Of a stretch of DNA of 64,000 bases, positions 25,871 through 36,973 are shown piece by piece. The notes under the pieces are model-generated. The model was not told where the DNA came from. It worked only from the letters and a program-made list of their open reading frames with translations, and searched no databases. The stretch comes from Priapulus caudatus (Eukaryota > Priapulida > Priapulimorpha > Priapulimorphida > Priapulidae), in NCBI RefSeq assembly GCF_000485595.1, contig NW_014577351.1:84301-148300 (forward strand), written 5' to 3'. A program made the position numbers and the translations under genes. Numbering within the stretch: the stretch's first letter is position 1; the number at the start of each line of letters is the position of its first letter.

Positions 25871-26204
25871 ATAAAAAGCTATTTACATGATCACCACCGT
25901 GCATTTTATTTTTTATCACGTGATTATCGTTTTTGACACATGCACACATTTATATTTGAAGTATGCCCCAAAGGGACAAGGCATCATGGACATGTCTCGA
26001 CATGGACATGATGTCTGAGTCTAATACAAGATCCAAGATAGATCCAGGCGCGGTTAGCATATCTTTTATAAGCGGCTCCTTGTCTATGAAAGGTCAAAGA
26101 GGCTGCTCGGCTGGAGTACCTAGCTGAAAACCCCCTGGACTAAAATTAGAACTCGATAAGTTGAACATCGCATTTACACCAGGGCATACTAGAAATTAGC
26201 AATC

Positions 26205-26514
26205 TGCTTCTGGATAACAACACCGGCGAAGGACCCGACACTCTGGTGATCTTCCACGTTGAGCAACGACCTCATTACTGCAGAGTTTACATTCTCCCCC
26301 TCCCCCTCCCAGACACCGATGTTCTTGTGCCGATCTTAGCAACTTGTGGTATACCCTTCAAAATGCGTTCTTCTCGATTGCTCAGAATTATAACGATGCA
26401 GCTATTCTCGCCAACACAGTAGAACCGCACAAAACTGAGACACGATTTGCCTTTCACGCATTCTCTGGGGCTGACAAAAAGGTAAAATTTCTAGAGATAG
26501 GCAAGGAAACCTGA
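26205..26514 (+). pseudogene. Relic of a repetitive invertebrate gene with DTDVLV and FHAFSG motifs
   Basis: Read on the plus strand, first GEGPDTLVIFH and PLPDTDVLVPIL, then after a frameshift FSIAQNYNDAAIL and FAFHAFSGADKKVKFLEIGK and a stop. The order E-x-D-T, D-T-D-V-L-V, then F-H-A-x-T-G-x-D and G-x-G/I-G-K matches a gene family I recall as highly repeated and uncharacterised in cnidarian and mollusc genomes, probably transposon-borne. Broken by at least one frameshift. The family assignment is by eye only. Confidence 0.4.
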
Positions 26515-26626
26515 TTTAAAATCTACCCAAAAGTAGGAGGACGATGCAGCAAGGCGCTGGAATTGCTATTTGTTGCTGTCGATAAAACCGAAGTGCAAAT
26601 ATCCACACGATACTGCGCCCACGGAC

Positions 26627-26719
26627 GGACGCACGCACGCACACACGCACGCACGCACGCACGCACGCACGCACACACGCACACACGCACACACGCATGC
26701 ACGCATGCACACACGCGCG

Positions 26720-26778
<59 letters not shown>

Positions 26779-26915
26779 ACACACACGTGCAAACACACAC
26801 ACGTTCACACACCACCAGCGCGCGCACGCACACGCACCACGCACACGCACACGCACACGCACACGCACACGCACACGCACAACACGCACACGCACACGCA
26901 CACGCAACGCACACA

Positions 26916-26967
<52 letters not shown>
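26627..26967. repeat. (CGCA)n/(CA)n compound microsatellite
   Basis: CGCA units, (CA)n, CACACG units and (CA)n over about 340 bp. Long open frames on both strands here are artefacts of the period. Confidence 0.95.
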
Positions 26968-26968
<1 letters not shown>

Positions 26969-27179
26969 AATAATATGCAGTTCAATATAGGAGCATCACA
27001 TAACGGCGATGGCGTCTCTTCTGCAAACACATGGATGAAAATTACAAACGTCTCCCACCTCTGTAGGGTTTCAAGCAGTATATTCCGTAGAGTCCACAGC
27101 CAAGCGTCCAGGATGCCATCTGACACCAGCAATGTACATAGACGCCCCATTCATAGTTATATCTATATCAGTTGCTGAG

Positions 27180-28863
27180 ACGTGCAGGATTTTTTGCTTG
27201 GCCTCTATTTTGAAAAGTCAAAAATGGCCGTCACAGTTGTTCCAGTTCAAATAGTAAGATTGTTGTCTGAGTTTATGATAATTGAACGTTTCCAAACAAG
27301 CATATTTTTGCTGATCTAAAAAATATATTATCAACCTATTCTTATTGCCATTAATTGTTGCACCTACCACGGACACGCCGTTTATATTAGTTCCTTATAC
27401 GTGTATGGCCCCACTGTGGGCAAGACCAAATGATAAGCAAGTGGAATTTTGCATTTCATGCTCCAGTATAACTATTAGTCTTCAAAATTGCTAAAGAAGG
27501 AATTTCAGATTCTGGCCTATAAACTTGGCCGTACGTGTTACTAAATAACGTACCTTATTTGTTTCTGGTTATCCTACTGCGGTATTTGTGTCATTTAATA
27601 TCAGATTGTGTATCATGGAGAAATCAGATGACGAGTGAATTTCATGCAAAAATTTGATTTAAATGACATTCAACTGATTACCTATTTAGAAATTTCGCTG
27701 TTGAAGACACCCCACAAAAATACAACTACTACTAGCTATAGAATGTTTGCTATTTCTTGAATGTGGAAATCGAATTTTATGCAAAATTTTAAGCGACGAT
27801 TAGATGATACCACCTCTGAGGAAGTCGGGATGCAAACGCTCATCTCGTGTGATTTTAAAAGTATGCAGGAAGAAAAAAGGGAGTTGGTGGAATGGGAATT
27901 TCTAGTATGGTGCATGGCGCCTGACGCATTGGGGATTTGGCCTTTATTGCCCATGCGCAATGTAGAGAATGACACTCGTCATAAGGGGGATGTATAGCAT
28001 ACTACAGTGGCGGAGCACGGCCCTTACATATGTCTACAAGTACACATATTCTCCCGCTCGGCAGGCCTCGTGCTTTCAAAGCGACGACGCCCACAGCGCG
28101 TAGCAGCTGAAATGCCCCCACCGCAACTCCTCACCCACACAAACACATCTTTTGTGGTGGCTTGTGCAATGACGTTAACCATGCACCACTACGCATGATG
28201 GCGTCACGACTCCGCATTCGCCGTATCTTCTATTCGATAATTCGTCCATCTTAATTCCGCGTATGTGGCACATTACTCTGATGCCAGCGCTCAGCATCGT
28301 ATGCCTCTCTCTGCCTGTCTGTCTCTCTCTCTTGCTCTCTTTCTCTCTATATATATATCTCTCTCTCGCTCTCTCCCGTCTGCGGTACGTACGCATGATC
28401 ATATTGAGGTTAGCCTACCAATGCAGCACAGCACTGCACGGTCTCAACAAATTAGTGGAGCCGAAATAGCTACTCACTGAGCGATACCCTCACATGCCAG
28501 GAGTAGTGTAATCTCTTACTGATGTACGTGCTGCGCGTTACACAGAAGCGACTACTGCTGTTACATGTGAGAGGTTAAGTATGCGTTCGTGACGCCGACG
28601 AGTGTGTTGTGGATATTCGTGTATCGCTATCTACGCGATGCGTTTAATCTGGTAATGACTCTGGCTACTCGCCGTGATAGCAGCGCACATGTATAGATAT
28701 TTGCGGGCAATATTTCAGCCAAGAATGTCGGTCGGCTAGACTGTAGACCAAAGAGAGGGATTAGCTTTTAATCTCTTGTAAGCCGTATGCCCTTGAAATT
28801 TGATTATGCGAACTGAATCATTTCGACAGCCAGCGATGAAAACGTGTATATATAAATAAATAA

Positions 28864-28914
<51 letters not shown>

Positions 28915-30367
28915 GAGTAGATAATAGGGAATTCCCTACTATCTACTTCTGATATATATATACATATATAGTCTGTAGGCATCAGTCATAAGCACATGCA
29001 TCGTTCGTACCGAGTCGTATCATCAACGTTCGAACCAATATATTTCCTATTCATGGAAGCAGTAATTCATTAATTGCATAATCTTGTCGAATTAGTTTCT
29101 ATATCGCGTGAATCTTCATGTTACTTCATTTTTATCTTTGTAAAGTGTTTTTTATTGTAGTCTTAGACTAGATTGTTTCCTACACACATTTTTCATAGTA
29201 ATTATTCCTTGCGTTGACATTTTTAGGTAGAGTTAAATAAAATTTCGCGAGCATAATTTTCTAATTATGCAAATTTGATGCAAATGAGTGAATAATACTT
29301 GCCTTAATTAAAAATTTACCAATACACTTGTCCGTGTAATATTCGCTGCCTTTTACGTTTGTACTATAATGCTCGCGGCCTCCAGCCTCACGGCTAGGTG
29401 TATGAAGCTTGGACGTGCAACTAGGGGCGATGTGTTTCGGGTCCCACTAAGGAACCAAACCGGAATATGACCCCGCGTGATGGAGCTGAGACGTTCGATG
29501 CGGTGCGAGCTTTTAATTCCGATTAACCACAGATATTACTCAACATATATATAGTCAGTATTTCGAAGCCGCGCTAGCTGCATGCACTGATATAGAGTCA
29601 AAAGCATCCATTAGAAGCACCGGTGTCGACATGCAGACGGTAATTAGACAACTGCACGGGTCCGGAGTACCACTAAAAACCAACATAGCGCAGATAACCC
29701 CGTACTGATCTTAAAGCTTGCATACCTTATCGAGCTTTAACGCACGGCACTGTGAAGGCATATCCGCTCACTAAGATGCAGGTTTGATTTAACTATGTGA
29801 GTAAACATCCGGTTTAGACTACATTTTACTGACCCGAAGTTGGTATTGGATCGCTGCAATATATATGTAATGCATGGAAATGATGTAAATTGCACATAGC
29901 AGAGCTTTGCGTATCGACAGTTAGTTGTAGAAGAGCTGTCGTGGCAAACCACCACATCACTGCGTTAATACGTAATTATCCGATAGTTAATCGCATGTGA
30001 CCGATAACTCTCGCAGGCCAGTCTATATATTAATTAATAAATTAAATATTAAACGAGGTTCCACCAGAAAAATTTCCACGCACGTCATCAGTATAGAGCG
30101 CACGGGTCATTGGTTTGATGGAATAATTTCACGCGGTGAACCCACCGAGCGCCTGTGTATCCGGCTAGAGAGCATCAAACATTCCTGTGGTTTATATGTC
30201 ATTCTGAACATTCGTAACGACTGGGCCACCATATTGGCATCATTCAGGTGATATTTCCGTTTCCGCTAGTAACAATTAATTTTGTAGTTTTGAATCGGGC
30301 AGCAAGATGACACACCATGTACTAGTTATATATAGTAATATATATATCTAATATATATTTGAGTTCG
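27180..30367. other. No gene recognised; (TAAA)n/(TA)n at 28851-28911
   Basis: AT-rich sequence with a CT-rich patch at 28303-28378 and the palindrome at 28911-28952. No linked exons seen. Confidence 0.5.
28911..28952. repeat. 42-bp palindrome with TCAGGAGT arms
   Basis: tcaggagtagataatagg is followed by gaattc at the centre and a mirror arm with two mismatches. Embedded in (TA)n on both sides; shares its tcaggagt start with the foldback at 25217-25302. Confidence 0.75.
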
Positions 30368-30426
30368 TATGTATGTATGTATGTATGTATGTATGTATGT
30401 ATGTATGTATGTATGTATGTATGTAT
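30368..30426. repeat. (GTAT)n microsatellite
   Basis: About 14 pure GTAT units. Confidence 0.95.
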
Positions 30427-30897
30427 CTTCCCTATAGGCGGCCAAACTGCCCAAGCGATCTAGATGCAATTTCCACAGGGCCATCTGTTATACCCGGGGA
30501 GTGTTCCTAGATGAAAAAAACCTGTCAAACCGTCAAACTCGCCGAAAAATCCGTGAAAAACCCGTCAATTCGTGAATCTTCACACAATGTCAGCACTCAC
30601 TGTACAGTGCTGCCACACACAGCAAAATCCATGACTATATTTCTCTCCCTCATTTCATCTGCTGCTGGTATTGTGAAACCGAAACACATTCCGATCAGCC
30701 ACACGTGCGTGCCCCCTCGCCTCTGATTCCCTCGCCCCGGCCGCCCGATATTACCGGGCGCTTTTTATATGTCGCCCGGCCGCATTTTCGCCTTGGCTGC
30801 TGTGTGCATGGCATTGGGTGCGTTCCGATTACCCGGATCTGTCTATATGGAGTGTACAGCTTTACGTGGGGAGCTCAAGAGTTCGAGACGCCAGCAA

Positions 30898-31581
30898 TCT
30901 CTACATATTCCCACCAGAGAATAAGACGGAAAACATTGTTTATCAAGAGGCTTTCAAATAAAAAGTCCAACCCATTCGTACACGCTGTTATAATAACTTT
31001 TTGTCATTTACACCATATTACTATTATCATTATGTTCCAGTGGTTCTTAGTTGGGTTGTGCAGTCATATAAATGTCATACGTAAGCATTGTTTTACCATG
31101 CTCATTATCTTATTAGACTGATTTCTAAATATTGATAGTGTCCAATATTATTCTCCATTTTTTCCCAATGTTCCTATTATGTCCGATTATTAGTAGTATG
31201 AATTAGTAGTAACTAATTAGTTGGGTTGTGCGGTCATATAAATGTCATACGTAAGCGTTTTTTACCATGCTCATTATCTTATTAGACTGATTTCTAAATA
31301 TTGATAGTGTCCAATATTATTCTCCATTTTTTCCCAATGTTCCTATTATGTCCGATTATTAGTAGTATGAATTAGTAGTAACTTAGTTGGGTTGTGCGGT
31401 CATATAAATGTCATACGTAAGCGTTTTTTACCATGCTCATTATCTTATTAGACTGATTTCTAAATATTGATAGTGTCCAATATTATTCTCCATTTTTTCC
31501 CAATGTTCCTATTATGTCCGATTATTAGTAGTATGAATTAGTAGGACGATTTTACCCAGCGCAGGGGGTACCCGCAGCTAG
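30898..31581 (+). mobile_element. Helentron/Helitron-like non-autonomous element
   Basis: The 3' end reads TTTACCCAGCGCAGGGGGTA then CCCGCAGCTAG, followed by T. This gives a TACCC/GGGTA hairpin followed by CTAG, the hallmark of Helitron 3' termini. The interior is three long tandem units, typical of Helentron-associated elements of invertebrates. A plausible 5' end, A|TCTCTACATATTCCC, is at 30898 but is weaker. No target duplication is expected and none is seen. Confidence 0.5.
31047..31545 (+). repeat. Three tandem copies of a ~166-170-bp unit
   Basis: Units begin ttagttgggttgtgc at 31047, 31217 and 31383. Copies 2 and 3 are nearly identical; copy 1 differs at a few sites (cagtc versus cggtc, one extra base before tttt). 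The array sits just before the Helitron-type 3' end. Confidence 0.95.
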
Positions 31582-32030
31582 TATATTATAAGATACTCAT
31601 AGATACTCATAGATATGCAAACTCCACGACAGATGGCGCTCTCGCTCATGGGCTCAATCTATGTAATCCTGAGTAAGCGAAGGAGCACTGCATGCAGTTT
31701 GATAGATATGATATATACAAACACATGATTTCAGCGCTCTCACTTCTAAAACAAATGCTTTAAACTACGGATTCTAGAAATTGAATTTTTTAATGAAACA
31801 TAGGAACTTAAAATATTTGAGAACAAAAACACTAGAAAAAGTAAAACAGCTGAAATAGCAGCGCACAATAAATTAAAACTGCATGGCATAGTGCTACCAA
31901 AGCTGAATAATTGCGACAGTTTTGCGTCCCTCGCCATAGAATTATACCCACAAACATATTGTGGGTCTAAAGATTTTAGACACCACAAGCAGACAGTGGG
32001 CTCAAAAATCACTTAGGGCCCAGTCACACC

Positions 32031-32040
32031 NNNNNNNNNN
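32031..32040. other. Assembly gap (10 N)
   Basis: Ten Ns directly before the first 156-bp repeat copy. Confidence 1.
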
Positions 32041-32196
32041 CTGCTGTTCTCTGTCCTCGGCTGCATACAGTAGACACTACATTGGCCAATCAGAATTCGA
32101 ACGTTAGCATCCCTGTCCTTCATGTATGAAACTGAATAAATTGACAGCCGGCAAAATTAATAATTTATTTCCAGTCGAAAAGGATTCCTATCAGGA
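32041..32196. repeat. 156-bp exact direct repeat, copy 1
   Basis: Begins at the first base after the 10-N gap (ctgctgttctctgtcctcgg) and ends tatcagga. Identical to 33459-33614. Confidence 0.95.
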
Positions 32197-33458
32197 GTAA
32201 TAGTTACACATTACTAATGCATGCCGCACTGTCCGAATTATTTTAATATATTATGTTTTGTATGTTGCTTAGTAGGTTTACTATCATTGGGTTATCATTC
32301 GAAAATGTATGTTGTGAATTTGCGAGACTTGTTCCTGAGCGCACCGCTGCGGGCGTATTCTGTGTCAGTCAGTACAAATGAACAAACAAATGATGGAGGA
32401 CGTGTGACGCTGTCAGGATATATTGGCATGACAACGGTCAGCCAACACCCACTCTCCCAGAGCGCGGCTACATCAAAGAGAGACCTCCCGCTGTCGCCAA
32501 TCTCAGATCCTGGTTTTTTTGCAATCAATGCGCGGGAATCTCATGAAAAACGACAGCAGATACAATTTGTTATTGATAAAATGCAGATGTCTTTCTTTCG
32601 GGACCCAGGGGGCGGCTAATTGTAATATTTCGCCAGTCCTCATAGTTTTCGCATCTATAATGCCTAAAAAATTAATCGGGTTTGGCGTTGATAAGAATCA
32701 CGTACGTACCCCGCGGACCGCCGCGGGTGGAGGTAGAAGTGGATGGGGCAGCAGTGACGCGGGGGGGGGGGCGGTTGTAACTGTCAGTGACAACAGAGCG
32801 AGGACGCGAATTTGAGCGTGGATGTTGTTGGGTACGGATACACTGAAGAAGAGTGCAAAAGAGGGAGAAGGTGCGAGAGGAGGCTTAAGTAGATATCAAT
32901 AAATCGGGTGAGTGTAGGGTGGGAAGGAAAAAAGACAGACAGGGAGGCGAGGATTGGTGGGCCGGTGGAGAGTGCGTGCGTGCAGATAAACGCGCGTGGT
33001 GGTCTCGAATGGCAGAATTCGCATGCATCATTTAGCACGTACTAATCACATGAGCATCTCGAAAATCTAAAAATCACATTAGTGCAAGCAATCGTTTATG
33101 CGCCCATATCTATTGGCAAGTCTGTGATTTAAAGCCACGCTTAAATGATACCTTGTCATGCCATACCACCATTAAGCGCAAGCCCTAATGGTTCCGTAAT
33201 AAGTCCAGGGTACAATCTATCGATAATGTCTATAATCAAACAGTTTTAGCAAGCTTGATTGGATGTTTGGGTTAAAATTGGGATAAGGTAAGTAGGTGCG
33301 CGTGTATGCTTACGGGACATAGGCGGGTTCCTTGACGTCTACGCCAGCGACCTATTATTGGTTCACGCGCCTGGCTGTGAACTCTTTCGATTCCAAGCCG
33401 CTCACACGAATAGGTGACGAGGATCACTAACTAGATTCGGCATAGCATCAGTATTCAT

Positions 33459-33614
33459 CTGCTGTTCTCTGTCCTCGGCTGCATACAGTAGACACTACAT
33501 TGGCCAATCAGAATTCGAACGTTAGCATCCCTGTCCTTCATGTATGAAACTGAATAAATTGACAGCCGGCAAAATTAATAATTTATTTCCAGTCGAAAAG
33601 GATTCCTATCAGGA
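33459..33614. repeat. 156-bp exact direct repeat, copy 2
   Basis: Identical to 32041-32196, 1.4 kb downstream. Flanks differ. Either a repeat element end or an assembly artefact at the nearby gap. Confidence 0.95.
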
Positions 33615-36600
33615 CAGTGTTTGGCAATTAGCTTGATTACTTTTGCCTTTCTACAGCCGCTGGATTATACAGCATTGTGTAGCTAGCCACAGTGCATTAA
33701 TTTTGCCTGGTTATTTATCCACCGCGTGGCGATATTACGTACAGTGTTATGCAAGGAAATTACATAGATTACCTGCATGGATACCGTCTTTTGGCGTAAC
33801 TTCAGTCGGTGTTGTTTCTATAGCAGCGCCCTGTTAGATATAATCCTGTTATATGCTTATTTACATAACTATATCAACCCCTGCATCAGTCCCCTGTCTC
33901 TACGATTATACCCTATTACCACCCACGCCGCCTGAATGTATATTTCAGGTGGCAGAAACAGGAAAGTATAATGCCCCGCGACACTATACTAACATAGGGA
34001 AACGCTGTACTACATTTGACAGCCCCTTTCGATGCGCACAATTAAGTGAATTAAAAATAATGAGTTAATGCGAATTAAGGGATATTGAGTTAATTAGAGT
34101 AATATGCTAAACATAAATGGGTTCGTGAATGTTTGCCCAACATACGAGCTCATTGTTAGTACAACGTCAATAATAATTAATATATAATGCTTAACCCCTC
34201 CCCTACAATGCTTGCAGCGTCACATAAACATTTGCATCCCGCTATATGGACCGCCAAAGGTGCCCAAAAAAATCCCATATGACAGAGATACGCGGTTGAT
34301 CCCAATATCACAGCCAACCTCCAACCCTCGGTGGGTGCCAGGTGTCCTCCAGACAGCTCACCGTGAATATCCGAGTACTGGTGATGTCACTCGAGCGTTG
34401 AAACTCGTTTACATGAGAATAGAACACAATAATAATACGGAAGTGTATACCCTCGTCTTTAGGAGGGCGCTCGCGGGGTGGACCTCCCAGCGCTCACTAC
34501 CCACCTCTCGGTTAGCTGATGCACCTAGTACGTTCATTGTAAGGGTCATTTTTATCTGGGCGCGTTACGATGATCGGTTTATCGGCGTCCTTACCCCGAT
34601 ATGCAGCATCTCGGGCCCTTGTTGGCTTTTGACCCCCGGTGTACCTAGTTGGGAGTGTGTGCCGACTTGGCTCCGAGTTTGAAACTTCAAGATCTTGAGA
34701 ATCTTCGTGAAATGCTTACTAGGTGATGGCACCTCTAGACCCTCTTCCATCTCGACTGCTAACTCTGCTCCCTTCTCACTATCCGATTCTGCTCCATTGA
34801 GGACAGATGTCACCAGAGCCTCGTTCCGTCACCTAGAACTTTGGTTCGCCCCGGCTTCACGAGTTACCCCGGTGTACCATTTCTGTACTATGGTGGGCCT
34901 GTACCTTACTATTTCCTTGGATAGCTTATAGTACAGCGGCCAAGAGCCATTAAACAGATGAATTGTGAATTGTTTGACAAAAGTATGAAAGTTTGCACAC
35001 ATGCATGTTGTGTAAAAGATACCATCTACATGGTATCTGGTCGCCATCTTGAATTTCAATTTCAGCCTTTATATTTCTGCTAATATTCAATATAGACACA
35101 TGATCTTGGTGTCTAAACCGATATTATCGTGGTCAAGGAACCCATTACAATCAATATCTATATCGCTCGGTGGCCGCCACCTTAAATTTCGAAAGGACCG
35201 CCATTCAAATCGGTTACCATTATATCTCTGCTTCTAAAAAATATAGAAACACTATCTTGATTACAGCTATGGTCATATGATATGCTTGTTATGTTCATGG
35301 CGGGTTTGTTTGTCATTTGGATTCATTCTCATCTCAAATTCTGTAACTAAGGCAACACTCGTCCGTAGGTAGGCAAACGAGCTATACACACTAGCCTAAC
35401 TTGAGTTATTATCTTCGCATAGGCACATCTGCTACACTAAGTTACACTAAGTTAGCTATTATCAAGTATCAAAGTCTTTTCGTTATCACGTTCGTTAATT
35501 CTCCTGTCTAAAGTGTGTAGAATCAAACGTTTCATATAGCCTCGAAATCACCGACATTCCCATGCAGTTTCAAGCACTTACATGGGCAATCGTGCTGACA
35601 CGAAGTTGGCACTTTGAAAAAGCACATTGCTCTTAGTTATCAGTCTAACTTGGCAGGTTCGTAACCTCGTCGGCTTTTCAACGGCAGGTGATTTGTTCTT
35701 GAATATTTGAACAACTATCTTCGCTAATGCGGTTTAGTGGGCAGTCAGACGAATAAAATATTCGTCATATATATATAATGCTACGATTACTCGTTAGCAT
35801 CATCTGAAATTCGAAGAGTAGTTGTAGATGTAATGATTTTTTTAGGTTAGATGACTTTCCGCTAAAATCTGTTCCGCCTACAAAAACTCCGTGAATTTAT
35901 TAGGCCGCGTGACTTTTTATATTTGTCGATATAAGGATTGCAAGTGAACGTCTTCGGGTGATGTTGTATAAGCAATTTTGTCAGTGCGAGGCGGTAATGT
36001 ATTAATAATGTTCACAGGAACAGTTCGCGCCCAAGAAGGCAGCTGTACGCTCATTAACAACGCGTTGTTTGCATCGGTAATCTTTCGCTCGTCTATCATT
36101 CTACCGCCTCTGCCTTGAGTGAGGTGACACCTGCCCGTGATGTTCCCTTGTTCCTGGATCGCCCCTGTTCAGTTTTTTCGCTGTAGCCGTACCTACATTG
36201 AGCGATGCAAAGATACAGCCAAACTCAACACTGATCGTATCCACCAGAGATTTTTCGCGTGAAGCAGACGAATTCGCACGACTAGAATATACACATGCTG
36301 TCATGTAATTAGTCAAAATGGCCGTAGTTCCGGCTTCAATACGTCCTAGACAAGCGTGCTCCACTCAGTGATTTCCTGCGTATATCTTTTGCAATGATTT
36401 TCATTTTTTATTACCTTCCATCTATGTAATTATTTTAATTGTTGATTTATTATAATAAAGCTAAACAACAGTTTTGTACACATTATTCAGTTTCGTTTGC
36501 TCTAAAATTATTCTTACACATTGTCAAATGCTTATTCTATACATAGTTGGCTATACGCGAGACATACTGCACTTAGTCTTCATTGACAATGAGTATACAT

Positions 36601-36647
36601 GTATATTCGTTCACATTTTCATATAACACTACTACTATATCGCTATG

Positions 36648-36650
<3 letters not shown>
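33615..36650. other. No firm gene
   Basis: Contains one unexplained minus-strand frame (35059-34565, one internal stop) and two degenerate copies of a caagatggcgacc/aaggtggcggcc-type motif near 35040 and 35170 that suggest an old repeat. Otherwise nothing supported. Confidence 0.45.
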
Positions 36651-36651
<1 letters not shown>

Positions 36652-36692
<41 letters not shown>

Positions 36693-36860
36693 TGAAAAAA
36701 AAAGAACCCGACATTCCGTTATACACTAGCGCTTTCATCTTTATAGAATCTTCATGTACATGAAGATTCTATAAAGATGAACGCGCTAGTGTATAATGGA
36801 ATGTCGCTTTATTCATTGTCAAAATATTAACATCTGAATATCGTGAAACCAGGAAATTTC

Positions 36861-36902
<42 letters not shown>

Positions 36903-36932
36903 TGTGTGTATATTATTTATTATAAACGCGCG

Positions 36933-36971
<39 letters not shown>
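36652..36971. repeat. Three (TA)n blocks around the 98-bp palindrome
   Basis: (TA)n at 36652-36692, 36865-36898 and 36937-36971. Confidence 0.9.
36709..36806. repeat. 98-bp near-perfect palindrome (foldback)
   Basis: Arms run from cgacattccgttatacacta to the mirror tagtgtataatggaatgtcg, centred on tgta|caug-type sequence at 36757/36758. Only a few mismatches or offsets over about 49 bp per arm. Flanked on the left by (TA)n and an A-rich run. Could be a foldback transposon or a hairpin-forming transcript region. Confidence 0.85.

Positions 36972-36973
<2 letters not shown>

Noticed and set aside
26516-27178. Frames up to 202 aa of Cys-Val or Thr-His repeats
   Set aside because: Translation of (CA)n/(CGCA)n; no splice or family signal.
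27736-27997. Open frames on both strands (78-79 codons)
   Set aside because: Both strands equally open, no motif, no splice context.
32221-32619. 132-aa plus-strand frame with a hydrophobic start
   Set aside because: No homology-like motif, no splice support, and it directly follows a gap-associated repeat; likely chance.
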